A stretch of 16,342 bases of DNA from an uncultured Pedobacter sp. (GTDB taxonomy: Bacteria > Bacteroidota > Bacteroidia > Sphingobacteriales > Sphingobacteriaceae), in the NCBI RefSeq assembly GCF_946479715.1, contig NZ_CAMLHF010000126.1:1-16342 (forward strand), read 5' to 3'. The notes below the pieces were generated by a model that saw only the letters and a program-made list of their open reading frames with translations, had not been told where the DNA came from and did no database searches. Below, in pieces: positions 1-7,832 of the stretch. The first letter of the stretch is position 1. Every line of letters begins with the position of its first letter. The position numbers and the translations under genes were made by a program.

Positions 1-1280
1 CGATCCAGACAAAAAATAACATTTAAGTTTTGTATTGCAACATCATGAATGACTTGATCATAAGCTCTTTGCATAAAGCTTGAGTAGATGTTACAAAATG
101 GAATAAGCCCCTGAGTGGCCAATCCTGCTGAAAAAGTAACGGCATGCTGTTCTGCAATACCCACATCAAACGCACGGGCAGGCATTGCCTTCATCATGAT
201 GTTCATTGAAGATCCGGATGGCATAGCGGGAGTTACACCTACAATTTTTTTATTGGCTTCTGCAAGCTCAACCAAAGTGTGGCCAAAAACATCCTGGTAT
301 TTTGGAGGTTGTGGTTTATCAGGAACAGACTTTTTAATCTCTCCGGTAATTTTATCAAAAAGGCCAGGTGCATGCCACTTGGTTTGATCTTTCTCTGCCA
401 GGGCAAAGCCTTTGCCTTTTACTGTTACGCAATGTAAAAGCTTAGGGCCGGGGATGTCTTTTAAATCTTTGATGACCTGGGTTAGGCGAACCACATCGTG
501 ACCATCTACCGGACCGAAATATCTGAAGTTCAGTGCTTCGAACAAATTACTTTGTTTAAGCAGTGTGCCTTTTATGCTTTTCTCAATTTTCTTAACAAAC
601 TTATGTGCATTAGGCCCCAGCTCAGAAAGCTTGATGAGCACATTAGAAATGTCATCGCGGAAGCGGTTGTAAGATTTTGAGGTAGTAATATTTGTTAAAT
701 ATTCTTTTAGTGCACCAACATTTGGATCGATAGACATGCAATTGTCGTTCAGGATCACCAATAGGTTTGAATTTTCAATACCGGCATGATTTAATCCTTC
801 GAAGGCCAATCCTGCGGTCATGGCACCATCTCCAATCACTGCAACATGCTGACGATCGGTTTCTCCTTTATAGTGTGAAGCTACGGCCATGCCCAGAGCT
901 GCTGAGATGGATGTAGATGAGTGCCCTACACCAAAAGTATCGTACTCACTTTCACTGATTTTAGGGAAACCACTAATGCCGTTTAATATCCTGTTGGTAT
1001 GAAAAACTGACCTGCGTCCGGTGAGGATTTTGTGTCCGTAAGCCTGATGTCCAACGTCCCACACTAATTTATCATATGGGGTGTTTAATGCGTAATGTAA
1101 GGCTACTGTAAGCTCAACAACGCCAAGACTGGCACCAAAATGTCCACCATTTACACTAACCACATCTATAATATATTGGCGAAGTTCCTTGCAAATTTGT
1201 TCAAGGTCTTGTTCCTTATACTGCTTTAAATCAGTAGGATAGTTTATGTTGGGTAGTAATGGACCGTTAATATCTTCCAT
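1..1280 (-). CDS. dxs: 1-deoxy-D-xylulose-5-phosphate synthase (C-terminus cut by window edge)
   Basis: A thiamine-diphosphate enzyme that condenses pyruvate with glyceraldehyde-3-phosphate to give DXP, the first step of the MEP isoprenoid pathway; cytoplasmic. The first 426 residues are visible, of roughly 630-640 usual for the family. Diagnostic stretches are [16 protein letters not shown] near residues 75-90, the ThDP/magnesium motif GDG at 150-152 with its downstream ILNDN, and IAEQHA with the catalytic glutamate at about residue 377. The start is the ATG read on the minus strand at 1280-1278; the N-terminus [20 protein letters not shown] aligns in style with known DXS proteins, with no better start upstream. 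It is divergent from glyA across 93 bp. The reading frame is open to the window edge with no frameshift. The identification is very secure. Confidence 0.97.
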   Translation of the reverse strand, partial: MEDINGPLLPNINYPTDLKQYKEQDLEQICKELRQYIIDVVSVNGGHFGASLGVVELTVALHYALNTPYDKLVWDVGHQAYGHKILTGRRSVFHTNRILNGISGFPKISESEYDTFGVGHSSTSISAALGMAVASHYKGETDRQHVAVIGDGAMTAGLAFEGLNHAGIENSNLLVILNDNCMSIDPNVGALKEYLTNITTSKSYNRFRDDISNVLIKLSELGPNAHKFVKKIEKSIKGTLLKQSNLFEALNFRYFGPVDGHDVVRLTQVIKDLKDIPGPKLLHCVTVKGKGFALAEKDQTKWHAPGLFDKITGEIKKSVPDKPQPPKYQDVFGHTLVELAEANKKIVGVTPAMPSGSSMNIMMKAMPARAFDVGIAEQHAVTFSAGLATQGLIPFCNIYSSFMQRAYDQVIHDVAIQNLNVIFCLD

Positions 1281-1373
1281 GCAGGGGTTTTATCAATAGA
1301 AATACAAAGTAAGGTATTTTGTTATCAAAGTAAGAAGGAAAATTGCTAATTTTACAAAAATATACTTCGATAA
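1281..1373. promoter_or_regulatory. Divergent dxs/glyA intergenic region with a 9-nt direct repeat
   Basis: This 93-bp spacer must hold the start signals of both flanking genes. CAAAGTAAG occurs at 1305-1313 and again at 1326-1334, exactly 21 bp apart. Read on the minus strand each gives TTACTTTG, one base off the Bacteroidota -7 consensus TAnnTTTG. A TTTG (minus strand, 1358-1355) lies 21 nt upstream of the box at 1326-1333, giving a plausible dxs promoter. On the plus strand TAATTTTA (1347-1354) is a weaker -7 candidate for glyA with no well-spaced TTTG. The promoter assignment is inferred from consensus only. Confidence 0.35.
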
Positions 1374-2645
1374 ATGACTAGAGATACTTTAATTTTTGAT
1401 TTGATTGACAGGGAATTGGACCGTCAGGAAAATGGACTTGAACTGATAGCTTCAGAAAATTTTGTAAGCAAACAGGTAATGGAAGCCGCTGGTTCTTGTT
1501 TAACAAATAAATATGCTGAAGGCCTTCCGGGCAAAAGATATTATGGTGGATGCCAGGTGGTTGATGAGGTGGAAACCATTGCTATTGAACGTGCAAAGAA
1601 ACTTTTTGGTGCTGAATGGGTGAATGTACAACCACATTCTGGTGCACAGGCGAATGCTGCTGTAATGCTTGCAGTAATTCAACCTGGAGATAAAATTTTA
1701 GGATTTGATCTTTCTCATGGTGGTCACTTAACTCATGGTTCTCCGGTTAACTTTTCAGGAAAATTGTATCATCCGTTGTTTTACGGTGTTAAAAAAGAAG
1801 ATGGTTTAATTGACTATGCTAAACTTGAAGAATTAGCTTTAGCTGAGCGCCCAAAATTAATCATTGTTGGTGCTTCTGCTTATTCAAGAGAATGGGATTA
1901 TGCTTTTGTACGCAGTGTAGCTGATAAAATTGGTGCATTGGTAATGGCAGATATTTCTCATCCGGCAGGTCTTATTGCCCGCGGATTATTAACCAATCCA
2001 CTTCCTCATTGCCATATAGTTACGACAACTACACATAAAACATTGCGTGGCCCACGTGGCGGTATGATTATGATGGGTAAGGATTTTGAAAACCCATTCG
2101 GATTAAAAACACCTAAAGGCGAGATCAGAATGATGTCGTCGGTATTAGATATGGCTGTTTTCCCTGGTACACAAGGTGGTCCTTTAGAACACATTATTGC
2201 AGCAAAAGCAATTGCTTTTGGTGAAGCTTTAAGTGACGATTATTTGACCTACATTAAACAAGTACAGGCAAATGCGCAGGCAATGGCAAAAGCATTTGTA
2301 TCAAGAGGTTACGGAATTATTTCTGGCGGAACAGATAACCATCTGATGCTGATTGATTTACGAAATAAAAATATCACAGGTAAACTTGCTGAAAATGCAC
2401 TTGAAAAAGCCGACATTACAGTAAATAAAAATATGGTTCCTTTTGATGATAAGTCTCCATTTGTTACTTCGGGTATACGCGTAGGAACTGCTGCTATAAC
2501 TACAAGAGGATTTAAAGAAAAAGAAATGGAACTTATTGTTGATCTGATTGACCAGGTAATTACCAATGCTGAGGACGAAAATAACCTTAAGCAGGTAAAA
2601 CAAAAGGTTATTGAATTAGTAAGTAAGTTCCCCCTATATAAATAG
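1374..2645 (+). CDS. glyA: Serine hydroxymethyltransferase
   Basis: A pyridoxal-phosphate enzyme interconverting serine plus tetrahydrofolate with glycine plus 5,10-methylene-THF, the main source of one-carbon units; cytoplasmic, homodimer or tetramer. The protein is 423 residues, normal for bacterial SHMT. Visible signatures are ELIASENF near residue 23, the tract [24 protein letters not shown] before the active site, and the PLP-lysine motif [14 protein letters not shown] with lysine at residue 222. [11 protein letters not shown] and [14 protein letters not shown] follow in the C-terminal half. The ATG at 1374 gives the expected N-terminus. The upstream sequence is AT-rich without a Shine-Dalgarno site. 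The histidine kinase starts 19 nt after its stop, so the two may share a transcript. No abnormality was seen. Confidence 0.98.
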   Translation: MTRDTLIFDLIDRELDRQENGLELIASENFVSKQVMEAAGSCLTNKYAEGLPGKRYYGGCQVVDEVETIAIERAKKLFGAEWVNVQPHSGAQANAAVMLAVIQPGDKILGFDLSHGGHLTHGSPVNFSGKLYHPLFYGVKKEDGLIDYAKLEELALAERPKLIIVGASAYSREWDYAFVRSVADKIGALVMADISHPAGLIARGLLTNPLPHCHIVTTTTHKTLRGPRGGMIMMGKDFENPFGLKTPKGEIRMMSSVLDMAVFPGTQGGPLEHIIAAKAIAFGEALSDDYLTYIKQVQANAQAMAKAFVSRGYGIISGGTDNHLMLIDLRNKNITGKLAENALEKADITVNKNMVPFDDKSPFVTSGIRVGTAAITTRGFKEKEMELIVDLIDQVITNAEDENNLKQVKQKVIELVSKFPLYK

Positions 2646-2664
2646 AAAGGGAGTTATAAATTAA

Positions 2665-5430
2665 ATGTTATCGAAGAGCCGGGATTCGTCTGCCAGTGAA
2701 AACGAGCGTATTAAAGCATTGCATGAATATAATATTTTGGACACACCTTCGGAGGAGAAGTTCGATAATATTACCAAGCTTGCAACTTTAATATGTAATG
2801 CACCTATTGCGGTTATTATTCTGGTTGATGAAAGCCGGCTCTTTTTGAAATCCTTTATCGGTATCGGAAATGGTGATGTTGCAAAGGACGTATCTTTTAG
2901 TGCAGAAACCATTAAAGGAAATGAGATACTTGAAATACAGGATATTTTAACCGATAAGAGATTTAAAAACCATCCTATGGTTACCGGTAAACCCGGTGTC
3001 CGTTTCTATGCCGGTGCGCCACTTCTGGATGAAAATGGCTTTAAAATAGGTGTTATTGCAGTGTTTGATGTAATATCCCGATGTTTAACCAATGACCAGA
3101 AAGATGGTTTGGTAACACTTGCCAATGAAACCATTACCCACATTACTTTAAGAAAAAAGACGATAGAGCTGGAAGCCAAAACCAAGCGTTTTGAGGAGTT
3201 GCTAAATCTTTCGACAGTTTCGCCGGAGATTCATTGTATTTTAGATTATTCAGGCAAAATCTTATTTATAAATGATGCCGTAACCAGTATACTTGGATAT
3301 ACCGTTCAGGAATCTATAGGATTAAGTATTTGGAAGTTTTGCAATACAGAAGACATCAAGAAGTTGGTGGATATTATTGAAGAAGGACTGAAGAAAAAGA
3401 TTAAAGAGTTCAATGTAGAATTCAGGGTAAACAGCAAGCAAGGCCAGGTGCGTTGGCTTAGCTGGAATATGGTGGCCCGTGGGGGACGCTGGTACACGTA
3501 TGGAAGAGACATCACCGAAAACAAAAGGGTAGAGAGTGAATTGGTAAGACTATCTTTTGTAGCCAGTAAGATCAATAATGCGGTAGTGATCAGCGATGCA
3601 AATAACCATGTAACCTGGGTGAACGATGCCTTCGAAAAGATCACCGGATATACCATTAATGATTTGAAGGGAAAACGCCTGGGTGATTTGATAATTGGCC
3701 CCAAAACTGATTTGGAGCTGTTGAAAAAAGCCAGGCTCCTGATAAAACAAAACAGGTCATTTACGGTAGACCTACTTTCATATAGAAAGGATGGCCAACC
3801 AATTTGGCTATCTATTTACAATACTGTGGTGCTGGATGATAAAGGGAAGGTTGATATGGAGGTTGAGATCATTATAGACATTACTGAAAAGAAAAAGGCG
3901 GAAGAAGAGCTGCAGGTGCTTTCTTTGGTAGCAAGTAAAACCAATACCGGAGTTAACATCTCAGATGCTGAAGGTAAAACTACCTGGATAAACCAATCTC
4001 TTAAAAAGTTAACCGGTTATTCTTTAGCTGAGCTGAAGGGTAAGGAGCTAGGCGATATTCTTTCTAAAGATGAAGCACATAAAGAGCTGATCTTAAGCTC
4101 CAGGGCAAAGTCGCTGAAAAATGAATCTTATCAGATAGAGGTACAAGCGAAAACCAAGGATAGCCAATCTATCTGGCTGTCGGTTTCCAATACGCCAATT
4201 ATAAATGATAAGGGAGCGCTTGAGCGCCAGATTGATCTGATCTCGGATATCACTCAGCGTAAGCAAATAGAGCATGAGCTACTCGAAGCTAAAGAGCAGG
4301 CTTTGCAGTTGAGTGAGGCGAAGGAGATGTTCCTTTCTGTAATGAGCCATGAAATTAGAACCCCATTAAATGCAGTAATTGGAATGACCCATTTACTGAT
4401 AGATAATGACCCTAAAGCATCACAGATGGAAGATCTGAATGTTCTTAAATTTTCTGCAGAGAACCTTTTGCATATTATTAACGACATCCTGGATTTTACC
4501 AAAATTGAAACCGGTAATCTGCAACTGGAAGCTATACCATTCGACATAAAAAATCTGGCCAGCGATATTGTGAATTCCTTACAAATTAATGCTGCACAAA
4601 AAGGAAACAAGCTGACATTAGAATGCGATGGTCAGATACCCGTGAGTATTCTTGGAGATAAGACCAGGTTGTATCAGATCCTGATGAACTTACTTGGAAA
4701 CGCAATTAAGTTCACAGATTATGGGACAATAGAATTAAAGATTGAGCTTGTGAGTGAAAATGAAGAAGCTGTAGTAATGCGCTTTGAGGTAAAGGATAAT
4801 GGCATTGGAATTCCTGAGGACAAGCAGTCGTACATTTTTGAAACTTTTACCCAGGCTAAAACGGATATATCACGGAAATACGGAGGTACAGGTCTTGGTT
4901 TGGCCATTACCAAGAAGCTGTTAAAGTTGTATAAATCGGATATTAGCGTAAAAAGCAAGGAGGGAAAAGGAACCGAATTCTCTTTCGATATTCAGTTTAG
5001 CAAAGCAACACAAAAGACAAGACTAGTTAAATCAGTAGAACCGCCAGCCTCATTTATTGGGAAAAAGATAATGGTTGTTGATGATAATGAAATTAATATT
5101 CTAATTGCAAACCGTATACTTAGTAAATGGGGCTTTGAGCTTGAATTTGCCCGAAATGGTAAAGAAGCCATTGAGAAGGTAATGACGAAGACCTTTGATC
5201 TTATTTTTATGGACATTCAAATGCCCGGTATTGATGGGTTTGAGACTACAAGTATTATAAGGGAGTTAGATGGCGAATATTTTAAAACTATTCCTATAAT
5301 TGCGCTTACTGCATCTACACTGCAGGATGAAAATAGCAAGTTCAAAGCTTGCGGTATGAATGGACATATATTAAAGCCATTTAAGCCTGAAGAAATAAAG
5401 AATATTATTTCTATAAACTTCTCTAAATAG
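2665..5430 (+). CDS. Soluble hybrid histidine kinase, GAF-PAS-PAS-PAS-HisKA-HATPase-REC
   Basis: A sensor kinase of 921 residues with no signal peptide or membrane segment, so it should act in the cytoplasm. A GAF domain spans about residues 20-165 (FYAGAPLLDENG, GVIAVFD). Three PAS domains follow at about 178-292, 293-415 and 416-536. A short helical linker leads to HisKA with the phospho-acceptor His562 in SHEIRTPLNAVIGM. The ATPase domain shows the N box (ILMNLLGNAIKFT), G1 (DNGIGIP, Asp711) and G2 (YGGTGLGLAI, Gly740). The C-terminal receiver has acidic pocket Asp806/Asp807, phospho-acceptor Asp850 (MDIQMPG), Thr882 and Lys904, all intact. PAS2 and PAS3 look like an internal duplication. 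AAAGGGAG lies 11 nt before the ATG, one of few SD-like sites here. No DNA-binding domain and no neighbouring response regulator exist, so the target and signal are unknown. The domain call is secure. Confidence 0.95.
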   Translation: MLSKSRDSSASENERIKALHEYNILDTPSEEKFDNITKLATLICNAPIAVIILVDESRLFLKSFIGIGNGDVAKDVSFSAETIKGNEILEIQDILTDKRFKNHPMVTGKPGVRFYAGAPLLDENGFKIGVIAVFDVISRCLTNDQKDGLVTLANETITHITLRKKTIELEAKTKRFEELLNLSTVSPEIHCILDYSGKILFINDAVTSILGYTVQESIGLSIWKFCNTEDIKKLVDIIEEGLKKKIKEFNVEFRVNSKQGQVRWLSWNMVARGGRWYTYGRDITENKRVESELVRLSFVASKINNAVVISDANNHVTWVNDAFEKITGYTINDLKGKRLGDLIIGPKTDLELLKKARLLIKQNRSFTVDLLSYRKDGQPIWLSIYNTVVLDDKGKVDMEVEIIIDITEKKKAEEELQVLSLVASKTNTGVNISDAEGKTTWINQSLKKLTGYSLAELKGKELGDILSKDEAHKELILSSRAKSLKNESYQIEVQAKTKDSQSIWLSVSNTPIINDKGALERQIDLISDITQRKQIEHELLEAKEQALQLSEAKEMFLSVMSHEIRTPLNAVIGMTHLLIDNDPKASQMEDLNVLKFSAENLLHIINDILDFTKIETGNLQLEAIPFDIKNLASDIVNSLQINAAQKGNKLTLECDGQIPVSILGDKTRLYQILMNLLGNAIKFTDYGTIELKIELVSENEEAVVMRFEVKDNGIGIPEDKQSYIFETFTQAKTDISRKYGGTGLGLAITKKLLKLYKSDISVKSKEGKGTEFSFDIQFSKATQKTRLVKSVEPPASFIGKKIMVVDDNEINILIANRILSKWGFELEFARNGKEAIEKVMTKTFDLIFMDIQMPGIDGFETTSIIRELDGEYFKTIPIIALTASTLQDENSKFKACGMNGHILKPFKPEEIKNIISINFSK

Positions 5431-5432
5431 TA

Positions 5433-5451
5433 AAATCTAATTGGATTTTTT
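5433..5451 (+). terminator. Weak candidate terminator after the histidine kinase
   Basis: AAATC (5433-5437) pairs with GATTT (5444-5448) around a six-base loop, and the 3' arm runs into a T tract (5446-5451). The stem is only five A/T-rich pairs, so this is at most a weak intrinsic terminator. It sits directly after the stop codon at 5430. Confidence 0.25.
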
Positions 5452-5515
5452 GTAAAAGATAAAGGGCCGATAGCCCATTTGCATGGAATTATCGACCCTT
5501 AAATTAACGCTCTCA
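5452..5515 (-). terminator. Structured hairpin element, distal copy (A) of a tandem pair
   Basis: Read on the minus strand, 16 nt shared exactly with copy B (plus 5500-5515) lead into an 11-bp stem formed by plus 5490-5500 and 5462-5472. The stem contains one position that is a G-U wobble in minus-strand RNA but an A-C mismatch in plus-strand RNA. Inside it is a second small stem (plus 5483-5487 with 5474-5478) closed by the GNRA loop GCAA. The 3' side runs into a T-rich stretch (TTTATCTTTTAC). This fits a minus-strand intrinsic terminator or small structured RNA. It lies downstream of the lipoprotein gene ending at 5688. I do not recognise it as a known RNA family. Confidence 0.5.
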
Positions 5516-5518
5516 TAA

Positions 5519-5549
5519 CAAAGGAACGAATTATTTCTTAATTGCCAAA
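5519..5549 (-). promoter_or_regulatory. Candidate Bacteroidota-type promoter facing element A
   Basis: On the minus strand TTTG (plus 5549-5546) is followed by exactly 19 nt and then TTCCTTTG (plus 5526-5519), seven of eight positions of the TAnnTTTG consensus layout. The predicted transcription start falls within the conserved 16-mer of element A (around plus 5512-5515), so a transcript ending after the hairpin would be about 60-65 nt. Copy B has no comparably good promoter. The region is very AT-rich, so chance occurrence is quite possible. Confidence 0.3.
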
Positions 5550-5570
5550 AAATAAAGTGCTTATTTGAAA

Positions 5571-5637
5571 ATAAAAAGTAAAGGGCCGGTATTTCTATTA
5601 AGAATACCGACCCTTACCATCTAAATTAACGCTCTCA
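5571..5637 (-). terminator. Structured hairpin element, proximal copy (B) of a tandem pair
   Basis: This is the second copy, with its 16-mer at plus 5622-5637 identical to that of copy A and 122 bp away from it. The minus-strand stem is 13 bp (plus 5603-5615 with 5581-5593), has the same G-U position as copy A, and is followed by CCCTTTACTTTTTATTTT, a good T-rich tail. Where copy A has an A-U pair, copy B has G-C, a compensatory change. It begins about 50 nt downstream of the lipoprotein stop codon, so the simplest role is termination of the rlmN-comF-lipoprotein transcript. Confidence 0.55.
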
Positions 5638-5687
5638 GTAATATAAACGACCTTATGTTGAAATTGTTATAATTGATGTGTATTTTT

Positions 5688-7067
5688 TTAATTATGCTCG
5701 TAGCACCCGAGTTCGGAAGGGAATGTTCTGGGCCGGTAATTAAGATCTTTGTTTAAGAAAAGATCATAAGCAGGGTCGGCACTTAAATCGCGGCCTTTAT
5801 TTAAGACAGCGCTATTATTCTGAAGCATAAAATTGTATTTGAGCGGATCTACAAAGCCTGGATCAATATTTAACAGATTAGAATTCCCCTCATAGGTTTT
5901 GAGCATTGTTTTGATGGCATTGTTGCTCAATTCCGTTTCGATAGCTGCAGCGCTTTTTTTATCAACCAGAAATTCTTCAGTTAAGCTTCCCCAAATGATA
6001 TTATTGACCATTTGGATTTTTAAGTTTTTGGAGGGATATCCGCTGCTTATATCACAGAAATATAAAGAAGGTGTTCTACGTGATAACTTGGTATTGTAGC
6101 CGGCAAATGTATTTTGTTTAAGGTTATACCGCCCGCCCGAAACACCATACAAAAGATATTGGCCGGCGTTGTAAAACAGGTTGTTAAATGCATCAAGCTC
6201 AGTGTTGTAACCTACGAAGCCGGCGACGGCCATATTTTTTATGGTACTATTGGTAAGAGTTAGTTTGGCGGTGCTGTTTGTAGATAGAGAATCCAGAGTG
6301 ATCCCTATTACTGCATTTTTTATCTGGGTGTAATGGAGTTTTGAATTGGAGCTGCTGCTGTAAAAATGGAGCCCATTCCATTGCCCCGGTTCTTCTGCGT
6401 ACAGACTTTCTGTTCGGTTTCCCGAAAACAAAACAGGATCTGCGGCTGTGCCAGTTGCTACCAGTTTCCCCCTGATGTGTATTCCTGAATTTCCATGGAA
6501 AAGCACTTTAGTGCCGGGAAGAATTGTGAGCGTAGCTTGTTGGGCAACCGTTACAGATTTGTAGATAATGTAAGGCAGGGTGCTATTCCAAGTGGTGTTT
6601 GAGGCGATGGTTTGATTATTTATGAAAACGGCATTTTGTCCGTATGCTATTAACGCAACGGATTGTTGATTGCCATTTGTATTGAACAAAATGGAGTCCT
6701 GGGCAATAAATGGTTCTGTTTGGTTATTTGCATCAATGGTAGCCTTTACGTAGATGCTGATAGAATCTTTGCCATCAATTTGAAGGTTTGACCTTTGATT
6801 AACAGATTGTCCATTTATGATGAGACTAAAATAAGAGCCTGCACCACCGCCGAGTTTGATTTCACTTATGTTAACCGTTTTTATATTGGGGTTGTAAACC
6901 CTGATTCGTTTATTGGTAGATCCTGCAGTGGTAAATACAGTATCAAACAGGAGGGTATCTGTAGAAAAAGAAAGCTTTGCTTTACTGTCCGTAGTTATTC
7001 CTTCAGATTTACGGCAAGCCGTAAATGCCAGGAAAAGGAGCGCAAAAAACAGATGAGACAAACGCAT
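5688..7067 (-). CDS. Predicted surface lipoprotein with parallel beta-helix-like region
   Basis: The protein has 459 residues. It begins with a hydrophobic signal peptide ending in LAFTAC; Cys18 is the likely lipidation site, so it is probably anchored in the outer membrane or periplasm. Residues about 30-150 look like an Ig-like or choice-of-anchor beta domain (LLFDTVFTTAGSTNKRIRVYN, ISIYVKATI). From about 165 onward the sequence has the periodic, Asn- and Gly-rich pattern of right-handed beta-helix proteins (TILPGTKVLFHGNSGIHIRG, GQWNGLHF, ITLTN-like turns). I see no catalytic residues pointing to a polysaccharide lyase or hydrolase, so no function is assigned. comF ends 19 nt upstream, suggesting co-transcription. 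The family resembles uncharacterised Bacteroidota lipoproteins; the beta-helix call rests on pattern, not alignment. Confidence 0.8.
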   Translation of the reverse strand: MRLSHLFFALLFLAFTACRKSEGITTDSKAKLSFSTDTLLFDTVFTTAGSTNKRIRVYNPNIKTVNISEIKLGGGAGSYFSLIINGQSVNQRSNLQIDGKDSISIYVKATIDANNQTEPFIAQDSILFNTNGNQQSVALIAYGQNAVFINNQTIASNTTWNSTLPYIIYKSVTVAQQATLTILPGTKVLFHGNSGIHIRGKLVATGTAADPVLFSGNRTESLYAEEPGQWNGLHFYSSSSNSKLHYTQIKNAVIGITLDSLSTNSTAKLTLTNSTIKNMAVAGFVGYNTELDAFNNLFYNAGQYLLYGVSGGRYNLKQNTFAGYNTKLSRRTPSLYFCDISSGYPSKNLKIQMVNNIIWGSLTEEFLVDKKSAAAIETELSNNAIKTMLKTYEGNSNLLNIDPGFVDPLKYNFMLQNNSAVLNKGRDLSADPAYDLFLNKDLNYRPRTFPSELGCYEHN

Positions 7068-7086
7068 TTAACAAACTTAGATAAAT

Positions 7087-7785
7087 TTATTCTGCAAAGG
7101 CAGCAGCGGCAATACTTAATTTCTTTATGCCACATTTATGCAATTCAAGCGCACAAGCCTCTATTGTAGCCCCTGTTGTGATTACATCATCGACCAGCAA
7201 AATGTGTTTTCCGACTAAAATTTCGCTGTTTTTAACTGAGAAAACGGTTCTCATATTTTCGAAACGCATATATCGTCCTTTTTTAGTTTGGGTATCTGTT
7301 GTAATGGTTCTAATAAGTAAGGTGGAATCTACACTGACATTTAGGGCTGATGATATTCCTTGGGCTATGAGTTCACTTTGATTATAACCCCGGCTTCTTT
7401 CCCTCTTCTTATGCAGTGGAACGGGAATGATCAGGTCAATATCCATATAATCTGGTGCCGAATTTAGCCGGTCTCCAATCAATTTTCCCAGTTTAATGCC
7501 TAAGCCTGTCTGATTTTTATATTTTAAATTGTGAATAATGTTTTGCACCTTTCCGCCCTTTGTGAAATACATGAGGGCCATTGCGGCATTTAATGGAACT
7601 CTTCCCCAGAATTGTTTAGCTACTTTGTTATCGGGATATAGATGGTAATCTGTATAGGGGATGGTGTATAAACATTTGCTACATAGAAATGACTCGCCAT
7701 GGTATATGCTGACACCACAACCACCGCATAGATTTGGAAATAGCAACCCGATTAGCTCCTGAAAGCGTTTGTTAACGAAGTTCAT
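7087..7785 (-). CDS. comF: ComF family amidophosphoribosyltransferase-like protein
   Basis: A 232-residue protein of the ComF/GntX family, which couples an N-terminal zinc-ribbon-like segment to a phosphoribosyltransferase fold. The four cysteines are at 20, 23, 35 and 38 (two CxxC pairs). The conserved PVPLHKKRERSRGYNQ block is at 121-136 and the PRPP-binding loop VDDVITTGAT at 198-207. ComF is needed for DNA uptake in naturally competent bacteria such as Bacillus and Haemophilus, where it is thought to act on the cytoplasmic side. Many non-competent bacteria carry homologues with unknown role, and nothing in this window shows competence. It lies between rlmN (47 nt upstream) and the lipoprotein gene (19 nt downstream), a likely operon. 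The family call is secure, the function is not. Confidence 0.92.
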   Translation of the reverse strand: MNFVNKRFQELIGLLFPNLCGGCGVSIYHGESFLCSKCLYTIPYTDYHLYPDNKVAKQFWGRVPLNAAMALMYFTKGGKVQNIIHNLKYKNQTGLGIKLGKLIGDRLNSAPDYMDIDLIIPVPLHKKRERSRGYNQSELIAQGISSALNVSVDSTLLIRTITTDTQTKKGRYMRFENMRTVFSVKNSEILVGKHILLVDDVITTGATIEACALELHKCGIKKLSIAAAAFAE

Positions 7786-7832
7786 CCGCTAATTTATTCG
7801 CTTTTTGGGTTTAAGTGGTTGGAATCTGGTGA

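Noticed and set aside
115..680. Plus-strand open frames within dxs
   Set aside because: They run opposite an intact, motif-complete dxs reading frame.
2006..2603. Open frames antisense to glyA
   Set aside because: They are cysteine/serine/isoleucine-rich shadow frames opposite a strongly conserved gene, with no family resemblance.
5497..5516. A tiny minus-strand reading frame ATG AGA GCG TTA ATT TAA in element A, paralleled in copy B
   Set aside because: Five codons only, and copy B has CTG in place of the ATG; conservation is better explained by the nucleotide element.
5461..5637. Tandem repeats as a minimal CRISPR array or integron attC sites
   Set aside because: Only two copies, 122 bp apart, with a hairpin inside each unit and no cas or integrase gene in the window. 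The core-site pattern expected of attC is not convincing.
5461..5637. The tandem hairpins as plus-strand terminators of the histidine kinase
   Set aside because: On the plus strand each stem has an A-C mismatch and no T run follows; both features favour the minus strand.
5666..5677. GTTATAATTGAT downstream of the lipoprotein resembling the arm of the rluF palindrome
   Set aside because: One base is missing relative to the arm and no inverted partner is present; likely chance in AT-rich DNA.
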